Made by a program: the position numbers and the translations under genes. The notes under the pieces are model-generated. The model did no database searches. It was given only the letters and a program-made list of their open reading frames with translations, and was not told where the DNA came from. From positions 186,001 to 250,000 of the forward strand of contig JAUPSS010000012.1 in the NCBI GenBank assembly GCA_040285825.1: a stretch of 64,000 nucleotides of DNA, written 5' to 3'. Numbering within the stretch: the first letter of the stretch is position 1; every line of letters begins with the position of its first letter. This document shows positions 1 to 9,029 of this stretch, piece after piece. The DNA comes from Eukaryota sp. TZLM1-RC (Eukaryota > Metamonada: BaSk clade).

Positions 1-23
1 TTGCTTCCTATTTTCAAAATTTA

Positions 24-1019
24 ATGTGTTTGAATTATGTTCCTCCGCCTGAATTGACTGCTGCCCGTTTAGTTGCTTTAGTTAAACCTGGTAAAGGTGA
101 CAAACCTGATGGAGTTAGACCAATTGCTATTGGAGAGTCATTAACCAGATTGCTTTGTTCGCTTATTTTTAACAGAATTTCTACTAAAGCAAAGGATCAT
201 TTGAAGCCTTTCCAATTTGGTATAAAAACTGTTGAGTGTGCTTCTGTTGCTTCAATGACTTCAGATGTTTTTTTCAATAGTCAACAACATCAATATATTT
301 TCAATTTGGATTTCAAAAATGCTTTCAATTCTGTGAAACGTAATTGTATTTTTGATTCGCTTCTTCAAGATTTTCCAGAACTTTCTGCATATTTTTATTT
401 ATTTTATGGAAAAAAATCAGACTTAATTTTTGACTCCTTTACCCTTGAATCTTCTTCTGGTGTGAAACAAGGTGATCCTCTTGGCCCTTTGCTGTTTTGT
501 TTGGCTATTCATATTATTATTAAAATGACACAACAAGATTTTCCTGATTTGCGCATTGTTGCCTTTATGGATGACATTTCTATTATTGGTTCTTTTGAAA
601 GCATTTCTATGGTCTCTGAAGACATTGCGGCGAAATACAAAGAAATTGGATTATCTTTGAACCCATCTAAATGTCTCTTGATTGGTAGAGGAAAACAATC
701 TTTGATGTTTGGTAAAGCTCAGATTCCTTTTATCAATTATGACCAACAAGCTTTTAAGTTTCTTGGATGTTGGCTTGGCAATTTGGATGAAATTTATTCC
801 CAGTTAAACAATTTATTGGAGAAGTTTGACAAGGATCTTAGTTTTATTGCTGAATGTGACAATGAGAAACACATCAAATTTTTTATTTTAAAAATCTGTT
901 ATTCTGGAAAATTCACTCATATTTTAAGGTCAACTCCCCCATCGGTATCTCTCAATTTTTGCAGATCTTTTAACAAACTTCGAGTCAAATTTTTTTCTTC
1001 TTTATTTAGAAGTAAATGA
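24..1019 (+). CDS. Reverse transcriptase domain of non-LTR element
   Basis: Reverse transcriptase fingers and palm, 331 residues. Visible motifs are the conserved RPIA near residue 31, motif A NLDFKNAFNS near residue 95, motif B SGVKQGDPLGPLLFCL near residue 145, and motif C FMDD near residue 182. The usual alanine of the F/YADD box is methionine. The frame stays open upstream to the window edge, so the ATG at 24 is simply the first in the window and not a true start. The ORF ends in TGA, and the homologous protein continues one base out of frame (GESLIRSH-like stretch after 1018), so the ORF is the N-terminal part of a broken polyprotein. It would reverse-transcribe its own RNA at a nicked target. 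Confidence 0.85.
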   Translation: MCLNYVPPPELTAARLVALVKPGKGDKPDGVRPIAIGESLTRLLCSLIFNRISTKAKDHLKPFQFGIKTVECASVASMTSDVFFNSQQHQYIFNLDFKNAFNSVKRNCIFDSLLQDFPELSAYFYLFYGKKSDLIFDSFTLESSSGVKQGDPLGPLLFCLAIHIIIKMTQQDFPDLRIVAFMDDISIIGSFESISMVSEDIAAKYKEIGLSLNPSKCLLIGRGKQSLMFGKAQIPFINYDQQAFKFLGCWLGNLDEIYSQLNNLLEKFDKDLSFIAECDNEKHIKFFILKICYSGKFTHILRSTPPSVSLNFCRSFNKLRVKFFSSLFRSK

Positions 1020-1056
1020 ATCTTTAATTCGAAGTCATGTATTTTGTTCAGCAGAT

Positions 1057-2242
1057 TTGGGTGGAATGGGATTCACCAAATCTTCGATTCTGTGTAAAGC
1101 AGCATTTTTGGGAGGTGGTAAAAATTTTGTTTTTGAATTTTTCCAAAGGTTCCCTTTTGATGTTCATCTGATCAATGGTGAATCAAATTTTTACTTGAAT
1201 CAACTGGAATTTGAATTAGAAAATTTGCCTAGTGATATCTGGATTCAGTGTTTTCCTCAAAATGTGCAAGAAATTCCCACCCGATCACTTCCAAATTTAC
1301 GTTTTTTGCTTGAAAAAGCTTCAGCACCATCTGGTTAAATTATATGAAGTCTTGGATTATGAAGTAAGACTTGGCTTGGCCAAAACTAAAAATCCCGCTT
1401 TCGGTAATTTTTTAAAGGATAGTCGTGATAGTTCAGCTGCTGCTTTAGTAACTCAAGTTCCCTCTGTTTATGGACTTTTGTTAAAAAACAATGAATGGCT
1501 TCTAAACATGCGTTTTCGTTGTTTTCTGTGGCCAAACAATTTGCCCAATCATTTAACTTGTAAATGTGGTAAACCTCTTTTGTTTACTCATCTTTTGAAC
1601 TGTAAACATTTCATTACGTTTAGAAGCAAAGTGTATAATAACGTCAGGGACCAAATTTATGTAATGTGCAAATCATATCGAGTAGATTCCTTTTTAGTAC
1701 CGCTGTTATCAAAATTAATTCTTGATGATCCCAATATTGATAGTACGCGTTACAACAGAGCTTCTATGGGTTTGACTAGAGGTGATCTAGTTGTTCCTGG
1801 TTTAAATGGTAGTTTTACTATTTTGGACGCCATGTCTATTGACCCTTGTAATTCCTCTAACGAACATCTCATTAACTCGGATGTAAATAATCCTCTTCTT
1901 GCAGGCGAAAAATATAAAATTGCTAAATATGCGAAACCCATTTCCTCGGTTAATGAAAATTCTCATGCCCAATATAATTTATGTCCATTTGTTTTTTCTT
2001 TGCTTGGATCTCTAGATAAGGCTGCTATGGCTTTCCTTGAGGATTTTGTTGTAGTTGTAAAGGAAAGACCTGGAAGAATTTTCAATCGTGTTTACTGGCA
2101 AAACAGGATTGTATTTTCTATTTTTAAGGGAATGGTAAAACTAATTTCTGATTCACTATCTTCTTTTGGGAAATTTTCAGAATCTTTAGCAATTAATCGT
2201 TTCGATGTAGGGGAGGCAGGTTTTGAGGATGTGGAGTTTTAA
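1057..2242 (+). pseudogene. Finger and RLE-like C-terminal part of the non-LTR polyprotein (frameshifted)
   Basis: Two overlapping frames (1057-1338 and 1232-2242) form one domain. The protein sense passes from the first to the second within an A-run near 1311-1316. The first part carries the linker with a W/I-x-x-CFPQ motif that recurs in every copy in this window. The second has CKCG-x6-H-LLN-C, then R-x3-(Y/H)-x2-VRD, then RGD-x9-ILD and KYKIAKY. This order (Cys-His finger, basic helix, acidic residues, late lysines) is what R2-like elements show for their DNA-binding finger and PD-(D/E)XK nuclease, with RGD in the place of the usual PD. It ends GFEDVEF-stop, matching the end of the copy at 56.17 kb. 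Confidence 0.7.
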
Positions 2243-2261
2243 TTGAGTATTTCATATTTGT

Positions 2262-2545
2262 TGTTTTTTTTTCACATAAATCTCTTTCTTCTCTCTCTAC
2301 TTTCTTCAATGCCAATCAAGTTAATGATCTAGATTTAGATAGTATAGATCATTCGGAATAAAAGTTCACTTTGGCAAATAGTGTAATAATATAAACCGTG
2401 ATGAGAGGAACAATTGCGTGATATTACTGAACCGAACTACACTAACCGAACGTTCGTTTGAACAAATCTTGGTTGGGCGAACCAGTGCAAGTATTCTTGT
2501 TGGGTGAATTCAACTAAATAGACATCATTGTTGACATGGTAAATC
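2262..2545 (+). mobile_element. 3' terminal fragment of a DNA transposon (possibly hAT)
   Basis: A short coding end reads NDLDLDSIDHSE-stop (stop near 2343) and is followed by AATAAAAGTT and a tail rich in GAACGTTCG and CGAACC. The same series, NDLD-x-ELSE-stop, AATAAAAGTT, GTGTAATA and then GAACGTTCG clusters, occurs in reverse at 9240-9035. Both are therefore the 3' end of one transposon family. Subterminal GTTCGG repeats and the BED-type finger in the 9.2-kb copy suggest hAT, but no terminal inverted repeat pair or 8-bp duplication could be closed here. Everything 5' of about 2262 is missing. Confidence 0.45.
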
Positions 2546-2930
2546 AAAATTGAGGATGTTAGAAATGATTGAAAAACTTCAAAATTGAAGAAATATGTTC
2601 TCAAGAAGTAATTAATAACTGAACCTAAAACGTGGGAAACTATTTGAGTTTTTTGGAAGCAATTGGCTACAACGTGATTATCAATGTTCCAAATTAATAT
2701 TACTTAGTGCTACCGCTTATGTTTTCACTAATTTGTATGCGTACTGTTGTCAGGTCAAATGTGACAGTATTGAACTATTCAATTAACATGATATTACTAT
2801 TACAAATTGATAAATTCATTGTATTGGGGGAATACATTGTCATTTACACCAAACTCAACCAAATTGACTGTTACCAATAATATCAGACCCAATTCAGCAG
2901 ACCAAAATAATCAACTACAAAACAGCCACA
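2546..2930. other. Intergenic, nothing recognised
   Basis: AT-rich DNA between the transposon end and the 3' end of TRAPPC1. No ORF, RNA gene or repeat could be supported. Confidence 0.5.
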
Positions 2931-3344
2931 TTAGCTATTGTGAAACAACTCATCTAGTTTTTTAATGAACGAAGGAGCAATTTCCTCGGTTATTACACTC
3001 TGTGGTGTCCATGATGGATTCTTTACCACAAAGTTAAGAAATAGGTCTTCGAAAGAAGATGTTGTCAGCGGTGATATGGAAGTAGTATTCGGATCTGTGA
3101 TGACGATGACATGGTATCCGGTGGCACTTTCATAATGATGCATACAATAAGAACAAGTTTTGACTACTGAAAAGGTATCTGTTTGGACAGGAGCTCCTAG
3201 ACTTACTCCAGTTTTGATTGCGTTTATAAAATCAAACATAAGATGTTGATCCTCCACTGGATCCAAGGCTTGATGTGTGCGATTCCATTCACGATAGAAT
3301 AGACACTTACCCTTTCGATTAAATAGATAATAGCAGTGGAACAT
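2931..3344 (-). CDS. TRAPPC1: TRAPP complex subunit 1 (Bet5/TRAPPC1)
   Basis: A 137-residue longin-fold protein of the TRAPP tethering complex, the guanine-nucleotide exchange factor for Rab1/Ypt1 in ER-Golgi traffic. The N-terminus YYLFNRKGKCLFYREW matches the LYLFDRNG-x-C-x-x-Y-x-EW start of the family, the centre has the aromatic YES-x-TG-x-x-x-VVITDP strand, and the end carries FVVKNPSW, the equivalent of the conserved ELVVKNP. Length is normal (about 145 in animals). One exon with no sign of an intron. The ATG is the only one consistent with the family start, and it faces the NSF start codon 30 bp away. Confidence 0.88.
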   Translation of the reverse strand: MFHCYYLFNRKGKCLFYREWNRTHQALDPVEDQHLMFDFINAIKTGVSLGAPVQTDTFSVVKTCSYCMHHYESATGYHVIVITDPNTTSISPLTTSSFEDLFLNFVVKNPSWTPQSVITEEIAPSFIKKLDELFHNS

Positions 3345-3374
3345 TGGTAAATTGAAAACCTAAATTGTCATTAA
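3345..3374. promoter_or_regulatory. 30-bp bidirectional intergenic region between TRAPPC1 and NSF
   Basis: Only 30 bases separate the start codons of two divergently transcribed trafficking genes. Both 5' leaders and core promoters must therefore lie inside this gap or inside the opposite coding region. No TATA-type box could be assigned with confidence. Confidence 0.6.
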
Positions 3375-5567
3375 ATGTCTCTTCAAGCTGCAAAAACGCC
3401 AGACGCCTCCTTGGCCGTCGTCAACAAAGTCTGGTTACACCCCAACGATGTGGAAACCATCTTTGGTAACGTACCAAAGCCAATTCTTGCATTGACTGGT
3501 CCGGCTTCTACAAAGCCTCTGTACACATTTGCTGGCTCCTCAGCTTCCATGCAAGAAGGCTCTGTTGGGCTCAATGACGTTCAACGCAAGTACCTCGGAA
3601 CTCCCCTCGGTCAATCTCTTTCCTACTCCAAACACGACGTCAGCGACTTTGGACCTCTTGACACCATTACCTTCACCATTGACAAACTTAAAAAGAACTC
3701 CTCTTCCTCCATTGATGCTTCATCCCTCGCTGACTACTTCCGCCGTCAGTTCCTTTACCACCCCTTTTATCTCAACCATTCAATGACCATCTTCTTCAAC
3801 AATTCCTACTATGTTTGTTCTGTAACCAATCTTCAAAAAGCCAATGTTGAACAGCTCTTATCACAAAACCCTTCGTCATCCCAATCAAAATCCACGTCAT
3901 CAAATGAAAAAGTCATTGGAATTCTCGTAAAGGGAACGAGTCTTTTGTTTGAAGCAGGTTCTTCTGGAATGACAATCAAGGGTCAATCAGATCAAAATCA
4001 ATCAAAAAATCTTCTTTCTGATGGATTCGACCCAGTCAAATTCGGAATCGGAGGTCTTTCATCTCAATTCCTTCAAATTTTCCAACGTGCCCTTGTTCGC
4101 AGAATGCTACCCCCTGAAGTCCTTACCAAACTTAACCTTCCCCATATCAAAGGTATACTACTGTATGGTCCACCTGGAACAGGGAAAACACTGACCGCAC
4201 GCAACCTCGCACGCGTACTTAATTGCAGAGAGCCAATTGTGAAGTCTGCGCCTGAAATTCTTAATAAATATGTAGGAGAAAGTGAAAAGAATGTTCGTGA
4301 AATGTTCTCTGCCGCTGAGGAGGAGTACAAAGAGCACGGAGAAGATTCTGAACTTCATGTCATTATCATTGACGAATTGGAAGCTATTTGTAAAGAAAGA
4401 GGCAGTACTAATGATGGAACTGGTGTAGGTGATAACGTCATCAATCAATTACTTGCCAAAATGGATGGAGTTGACGAGTTGAATAATATATTGATTATTG
4501 GAATGACGAATAGAAAAGATTTGATTGATAAAGCATTGCTTAGGCCAGGTAGATTCGAACTGCATATCGAAGTTGGTCTTCCAAGTTCAACGGGAAGGTC
4601 AGAAATCATTCAAATCCATACTCAATCACTTGTCGATAATAACCTTCTCGACACGACTTCTGAAGACTTTGCCAGTCTTCTCAACCATTTTGTCAATCTT
4701 TCCCAAAACTACACTGGTGCTGAGCTGGCAGGTGTTGTCAGGGCTGCTTGTGATATTGCTCTAAGTAAACATGCTGACATGAAGACTGGTGAAGTTAAAG
4801 ATTTAGATAAGCTGAAAGTAAGCAAAGAGGACTTTGAAGTTGCTTTTAATATGGTTAAACCTCAGTTTGGGCGGGATGAGAGCACTTCTAATGCTTTGGC
4901 GCCAAATGGGTGTTGTTCCTTTCCAGAATTTGATTTGGTTTATTCGGAGTTAAAATCATTTATTGATTCATTTAATGATGGAAGTTCACCAATTACTACG
5001 CTTTTGTTAGAAGGAGATCGTTTTACCGGCAAAACAGCAATTGCAGGCAAACTGGCTGATTATAGCAAAATCCCATTTATCAAATATTTGTCCATCAGCG
5101 ACCTTGACCACTACTCTGATGCAAGGAAATCTCAAGCTATTGCTACTGCCTTCCTGGACGCCTACAAGTCGCCATATTCAGTAGTCATTCTTGATGATGT
5201 AGAGGATTTAATGGGTTACATAAGAGTTGGTGAAGTCTTTTCTAGGGATATTTTCACCAGAATTAGAACCTGTATCAGAAAAGAGCCACCAATGGGTCAT
5301 CGAGTTTTGGTTATTGCCACCACATCTGAACCAGTCCTATTACGAAGGTTGGGGTTAATATTTGACGAAGTTGCCCAAATTCCCCTTATTTGTTCTAAGG
5401 AATCAGCCAGGTGCGTTCTCAAAGAAAGTGGCTTTGTTGAGAAGTTTAGAAATGACGGGGATGATGGTTATTTCACAGATTTGGAAAAGTTCTTTGGGGA
5501 GTTTCCATTACCAGTTTCTAATTTGTTCAGTGACCGCTTGAAAAACAAGAAAATGGATAATGAATAG
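3375..5567 (+). CDS. NSF: N-ethylmaleimide-sensitive factor (NSF/Sec18), AAA+ ATPase
   Basis: A 730-residue hexameric ATPase that, with SNAP, disassembles SNARE complexes after membrane fusion. The N domain spans about residues 1-210. D1 has Walker A GPPGTGKT near residue 264, Walker B IIIDELEA near residue 330, the sensor region MTNRKDLID and the RPGRFE arginine fingers. D2 has a degenerate Walker A (G-D-R-F-T-GKT) near residue 546 and Walker B VVILDDVEDL near residue 604, matching the DD-type box of NSF D2 and not the DE of D1. Length is close to the usual 740-760. No introns. The LLRPGRFE-H-x-EVGLP stretch is diagnostic for NSF among AAA proteins. Confidence 0.95.
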   Translation: MSLQAAKTPDASLAVVNKVWLHPNDVETIFGNVPKPILALTGPASTKPLYTFAGSSASMQEGSVGLNDVQRKYLGTPLGQSLSYSKHDVSDFGPLDTITFTIDKLKKNSSSSIDASSLADYFRRQFLYHPFYLNHSMTIFFNNSYYVCSVTNLQKANVEQLLSQNPSSSQSKSTSSNEKVIGILVKGTSLLFEAGSSGMTIKGQSDQNQSKNLLSDGFDPVKFGIGGLSSQFLQIFQRALVRRMLPPEVLTKLNLPHIKGILLYGPPGTGKTLTARNLARVLNCREPIVKSAPEILNKYVGESEKNVREMFSAAEEEYKEHGEDSELHVIIIDELEAICKERGSTNDGTGVGDNVINQLLAKMDGVDELNNILIIGMTNRKDLIDKALLRPGRFELHIEVGLPSSTGRSEIIQIHTQSLVDNNLLDTTSEDFASLLNHFVNLSQNYTGAELAGVVRAACDIALSKHADMKTGEVKDLDKLKVSKEDFEVAFNMVKPQFGRDESTSNALAPNGCCSFPEFDLVYSELKSFIDSFNDGSSPITTLLLEGDRFTGKTAIAGKLADYSKIPFIKYLSISDLDHYSDARKSQAIATAFLDAYKSPYSVVILDDVEDLMGYIRVGEVFSRDIFTRIRTCIRKEPPMGHRVLVIATTSEPVLLRRLGLIFDEVAQIPLICSKESARCVLKESGFVEKFRNDGDDGYFTDLEKFFGEFPLPVSNLFSDRLKNKKMDNE

Positions 5568-5865
5568 TTTTGTATAGTTTACATTTATGTTTTTGATTCA
5601 AAAATTTTGATTTTTGCTTCATAAATTATTTTTATTTATTTATTTTTCATTGGTTGATTGACAGTGATTCTTTGAATTTTGCTTTACTTAAACCTGAAGA
5701 GTAAAACAAAAAGGTTGAACGGGTATAATTTAAATTTTCAACCTGCGTCTGGAACCGATTCTTCTAGGAATTAACTTCGATTTCATACCATGTGTTTGTT
5801 TTCCAACTAGCAAATAATGAATCCACTTTCATTTTGACACTATTTACCTCTGGTCTTCCATAATG
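5568..5865. other. Intergenic after NSF
   Basis: AT-rich, with TTTATTTATTTATTT soon after the NSF stop. Nothing further recognised. Confidence 0.5.
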
Positions 5866-6135
5866 ACTTATCAGTTGAAGCAGAAACTTTTTTGGATGAC
5901 TTCCAAAAAATGGTGAAAGAAAAAACAATGAAAAGATTTGATATTTTTTTATGGCGTTCACGGATTCAATTTGCCATTATTAATAGATTACCGCGGTTTT
6001 TCAATCGAATTAGAGAAGCTTTAGCTAGACAGCAAGCAAATCAAGATTTTGTAGAGGAAATCTTGGTTTAATGATAGTCGTCCCATTAGTTATGATTTAA
6101 TTTAATCAAGTGTGCAAATTCAATAAATTAACAAA
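5866..6135 (+). mobile_element. 3' end fragment of the 14-kb-type non-LTR element
   Basis: Almost the same sequence as 16498-16758. It begins at the TTATCAGTTGAAGCAG stretch of the nuclease-like domain, passes the end of the ORF and finishes with GTGTGCAAATTCAATAAAT. An extra T in the run near 5944 shifts the frame. It is a 5'-truncated copy, as usual for target-primed insertion. Confidence 0.8.
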
Positions 6136-6419
6136 TAATGACTTGGATGATGAGTTTGGCTTTCTTCTCTTGCAACTTGATCACATGGAATTGAATTTGG
6201 GAGGTACTGTTCTGTGTTGTGATATTCCAAATTTAGGTTCAACTTGTCGGTCTTGGAAATCTACCGGATAGATGTTATTCAATTGCTAAACTTCATAATT
6301 AACAATTTCGAAAAGGTTAATTGAACTCAGTTGTAAGAAGATACTTTATTTTCATATTGTTTATTTCATTTTCATATCAAACTGGTTTGTTGTACAACAA
6401 CATGTTTCAACTTTTATTA
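6136..6419. other. Spacer between two inverted non-LTR fragments
   Basis: About 280 bp separating a plus-strand and a minus-strand copy of the same element end. No ORF or known motif was seen. Confidence 0.45.
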
Positions 6420-7130
6420 AACTTACACAATTGACAAAATAAAGTCATTACTAATGGGACGAAATTCATTGAATCAAGATTTCCTCTACAAAACCTTGAG
6501 CTGCATGCTGTCTAGCTAAAGTTTCTCTAATTCGATTTAAAAACCGAGGTAATCTATTAATAATGCAAATTGAATCCGAAGGCGCCATAAAAATTATCAA
6601 ATCCTATCACTGTTTTTTGTTGAAGCATTTTATGGTAATCATTCAAAAAAGTTCCTGTTTCTACTGATAGTTTTACGTTTATCGAAAATGGGAAAACAAT
6701 AAAAACAAGTGGTCTATTTCTACCAGCATTAGTGTCTTTAACTTTGTCATATTTTCTATGTTTTTCTTTTGCTTTAAATTCGAGAGCACTTACAGGATTA
6801 AGTTTTCCTTTGTGAACCAAATTGTCATTTGCAACATTACATGAGACAAAGTCAACAACAGCTTCAGAGTTCTCAATAAAATCACAGTTTACATCACCTC
6901 TATCATCAGAACCAATATTTTTCAACGGCAATGTTTCCTTCAGCAGAGGCTCTTTGATACACGAGATTCTTGCAGTTCGTGCCATATTGAAAACAGTGTC
7001 CCTAACAGCATCATGTAATAAAGATCAATAGATTATCAATTAAGAACAATTTTGATCATGACGCAAAGTGAGGTGAGCTGAATGCGAACAAATACAATTT
7101 TCTTTTGATAATAATTGATCAATGGGGATA
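6420..7130 (-). mobile_element. Inverted 3' fragment of the 14-kb-type non-LTR element
   Basis: Reads on the minus strand from a point equivalent to about 16030 to the 3' end equivalent to about 16750. The longest open part (6985-6557) encodes the nuclease-like domain: RGDVNCD, SEAVVDFVSCN, KEKHRKYDK and the MLQQKT-x-x-GFDNFYGAFGF tail. It is tail-to-tail with the copy at 5866-6135. Sequence divergence between the two shows they are separate insertions and not one recent duplication. Confidence 0.75.
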
Positions 7131-7189
7131 GTCAGATCTCAATTCTGTTGGAATTTTTACGTGTTTAATTTATCAAGTACCATGAATTT

Positions 7190-7393
7190 GTGGTTTGTTT
7201 TTGGGTGAACCTTGCTTTGTATTATCTATGCGTCATAGATATTGTGCTTGGTCTGATAATCTTGCCTATGGTTTAAATTGTAATTGTGGTAAGACTGTCA
7301 CTCCGACTCATATGTTTAATTGTAATCGTTTTATCTGTTTTAGATCAATTGATGTCAGATCTACGTTTGATGATCTGTGGGGGTTATGGTTCA
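7190..7393 (+). mobile_element. Finger fragment of a third non-LTR copy
   Basis: The translation carries the RHRYCAWSDNLAYGLNC start, then CNCG-x6-H-MFN-C and FICFR, which is the Cys-His finger region of the elements at 1-2.2 and 54-57 kb. It is cut off at its 3' side by the LTR-like sequence that begins at 7394. Confidence 0.65.
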
Positions 7394-7547
7394 TGAGTTC
7401 CTAAGAATAGTGTGATTTAGTACGAAGTAAAATAAGTTTCTTCAACTTGAGCGCTAGAGCGCTCATTGAATTGTACATTAGACTAGAGTAAACTATACAA
7501 AACTAATCTAAAACTAATATAAACAGTTAAGCTAGCAAAGGCTAACA
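7394..7547 (-). repeat. LTR-like sequence of a second Ty3-type element
   Basis: On the minus strand it begins TGTTAGCC directly after a pol-like reading frame ending in a basic tail, and it ends GGAACTCA, so it has TG...CA borders and is 154 bp. It follows pol as a 3' LTR should. It contains a perfect hairpin, GAGCGCT-AG-AGCGCTC. Its sequence differs from the LTRs of the 16.8-kb element apart from the opening TGTT. The partner 5' LTR is not in this region. Confidence 0.5.
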
Positions 7548-8115
7548 CTGCCCTTTCACTTTTTCCAGCTCCGAGACCTAAAAACGACGAGAGCAAAAGG
7601 ATTGTTTGAATACCGATTTGCACGACGTTTTCGAGTAATGGACGAGAACGGAGAATTAGTCAAAGAGTTGGCAAAAGCTTTATAGGCAGCACTGTTATTA
7701 ACGGTGGATTTAGCTCAGTGGTGATGTGGTTACCAGGCTATTGGACTTGACAGTAATCACCATCCTGACTGAGGACCCTCTGTATAACGTGCTCTTCAAC
7801 ATAACCAACTGCAACCAAGGAACGGAATTCATCATCAGAAAGGAGGCCACAATTCTAAAACTGGAGGTGATGGTAGCTGGCTTTGATCACCATACCGGTA
7901 CACAAATTCTTAATGTTCACAGTGCAGGTAGAAGGGGTGTCAACTACTAGAAATGGGCCTTTGTAGTTACCATGCAGTTTGCCTCAGTTAATGAAGCACA
8001 CTTGACCAGTTGACCTGGAGAAAAAGGGTTAGCTTCAGGAGGATTCATTGAGGAAATGGCTATGGCGCTCAGGCTCTTCCTGTTTCTTCTTCAATCTCCT
8101 TAGGTCCTTAGGATG
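7548..8115 (-). pseudogene. Decayed Ty3/Gypsy pol 3' end (integrase tail and chromo-like region)
   Basis: Minus-strand translation shows NPFSPGQLVK, TKAHF-x-LVVDTPS, EEHVIQRVLSQDGDYCQVQ and a basic tail ITRKRRANRYSNNPF. These align in order with NPFNKGDLVL, GPFLVEE, EESVIVKIIDHFDYV and the RKPKVSSNSKS tail of the complete element at 21.3-23.6 kb. Several stop codons interrupt it. It is the 3' remnant of a second LTR element, and its 5' break lies next to the membrane-protein pseudogene. Confidence 0.65.
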
Positions 8116-8385
8116 TTGCCATCATAAAACCAAAAGTCCACAGGTCCTAGCATACCGTCGTTAACACTGCCATAAATAACTTTATTGGCAAAGTCTAAGG
8201 AAACGGGGTATTCCTTGCCTTCAAGGCCAACAACAGTGTATTCGAACTATTAATGAGGTCCACTAAAGACAACAAGGAGAACAACAACAGTTGCAGTAGC
8301 AGCTACGCCACCACCAGCAATGATTCCGATCAAAGTGTTCTTACTGGGATCACAGGAGGAAGGGATAAACAAACGAAAAAGGCAT
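8116..8385 (-). pseudogene. Broken paralogue of the small membrane protein at 58.8-59.5 kb
   Basis: Starts MPFSKNTLIGIIAGGGVAATATVV after removal of a 31-bp intron (8344-8374) and so matches the start MPLSKNALIGIIAGGG of the gene at 59.48 kb, including intron position and phase. The transmembrane segment is followed by PH and two consecutive stops (TAA TAG) exactly where the intact gene has HEQF. Similarity then continues (EYTVVGLEGKEYPVSLDFANKVIYG versus IALGEQGTETYSIDLANHKLY). The 3' part is lost at the junction with the LTR-element remnant. Confidence 0.75.
8344..8374 (-). other. 31-bp intron in the membrane-protein pseudogene
   Basis: GTTTGT donor and CCCAG acceptor. Removing it joins the ATG-containing first exon to the transmembrane exon in the same phase as the 30-bp intron of the 59-kb relative. 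Confidence 0.6.
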
Positions 8386-8404
8386 GAGGAGTCGAATTAA
8401 TGAG

Positions 8405-8950
8405 CAGTGATCGGACACCACCACGTGGTGTCACGTGGTAGTCAATTCCATTTCATTATTCCTTTCTCTTTTCTTTGTTCCAGATACCATGGCCTGGTCG
8501 CAAACACCCTGTATTTGGAAACATTTTTCCTAATAATGCTCATGATGAAGTGGAATATTCGAGAGGACGTCTACATGCCATATGTGACTTTTATTCATAT
8601 GGATGAATGCTGAAATAGTAAAAATGATGGAGAGAAGGAAGAAGTTGCAGAGGCAGTCAACGAACAGGATCAAGAAGCAGATTATTCACTGGATGAGAAA
8701 GTCCAACCGATCCTTGTTATTTCAGAAATCTTTATGTTTCGGAGGTCATTGAGGAGGAATGATATGATCGATCTCAAATGCTTTTTTCGTTCGAGAGTTG
8801 AGTTATGGGTTTTGTATTTGTTAGAATAAATAAACATGTTTTATTCATAATGATTTGACATATCAGAAAGTAACAGCATTTTCTAAGCTCAAACACCACC
8901 ATGTGGTTCAATTTTACCACTATGTGGACCACGCGGTGCCACCATGTAGG
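8405..8950 (+). mobile_element. Internally deleted hAT-like element with CACGTGGT termini
   Basis: The left side has CACCACGTGGTG and a second CACGTGG. The right side (8889-8945) has three inverted or related motifs (CACCATGTGGT, CCACGCGGTG, CCACCATGT). Between them a translation reads GRKHPVFGNIFPNNAH, resembling the start of a BED-finger protein, then a short acidic stretch ending EVIEEE-stop near 8761, then AATAAA-containing DNA. This is the layout expected when a transposase gene has lost its middle. Exact termini and target duplication were not resolved. Confidence 0.4.
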
Positions 8951-9029
8951 AAAAATTCCGAACCTTGTTAATGAGAAACAAAGTTGAAAAACTGTAAAGC
9001 AATCTTTTGATAGAATCAATGTAAGAATT

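Larger units (their letters stand above)
1..2242 (+). mobile_element. Non-LTR retrotransposon, R2/RLE-like, 5' part outside window
   Basis: A plus-strand element that enters from the left edge. It holds a reverse transcriptase, a linker, a CxC-x7-H-x3-C finger and a restriction-like-endonuclease-like tail, in the order seen in RLE-class non-LTR elements such as R2. The coding region is in three frames: RT to the TGA at 1017-1019, then a linker frame from about 1013, then the C-terminal frame from about 1311. Each step is a single-base frame change, the second in an A-run. No poly(A) tail or target duplication could be recognised at its 3' side, where a DNA-transposon end follows almost at once. 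Related copies lie at 14.1-16.8, 54.7-57.0 and 62.2-63.2 kb. The class call rests on domain order and motifs, not on an alignment. Confidence 0.8.
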
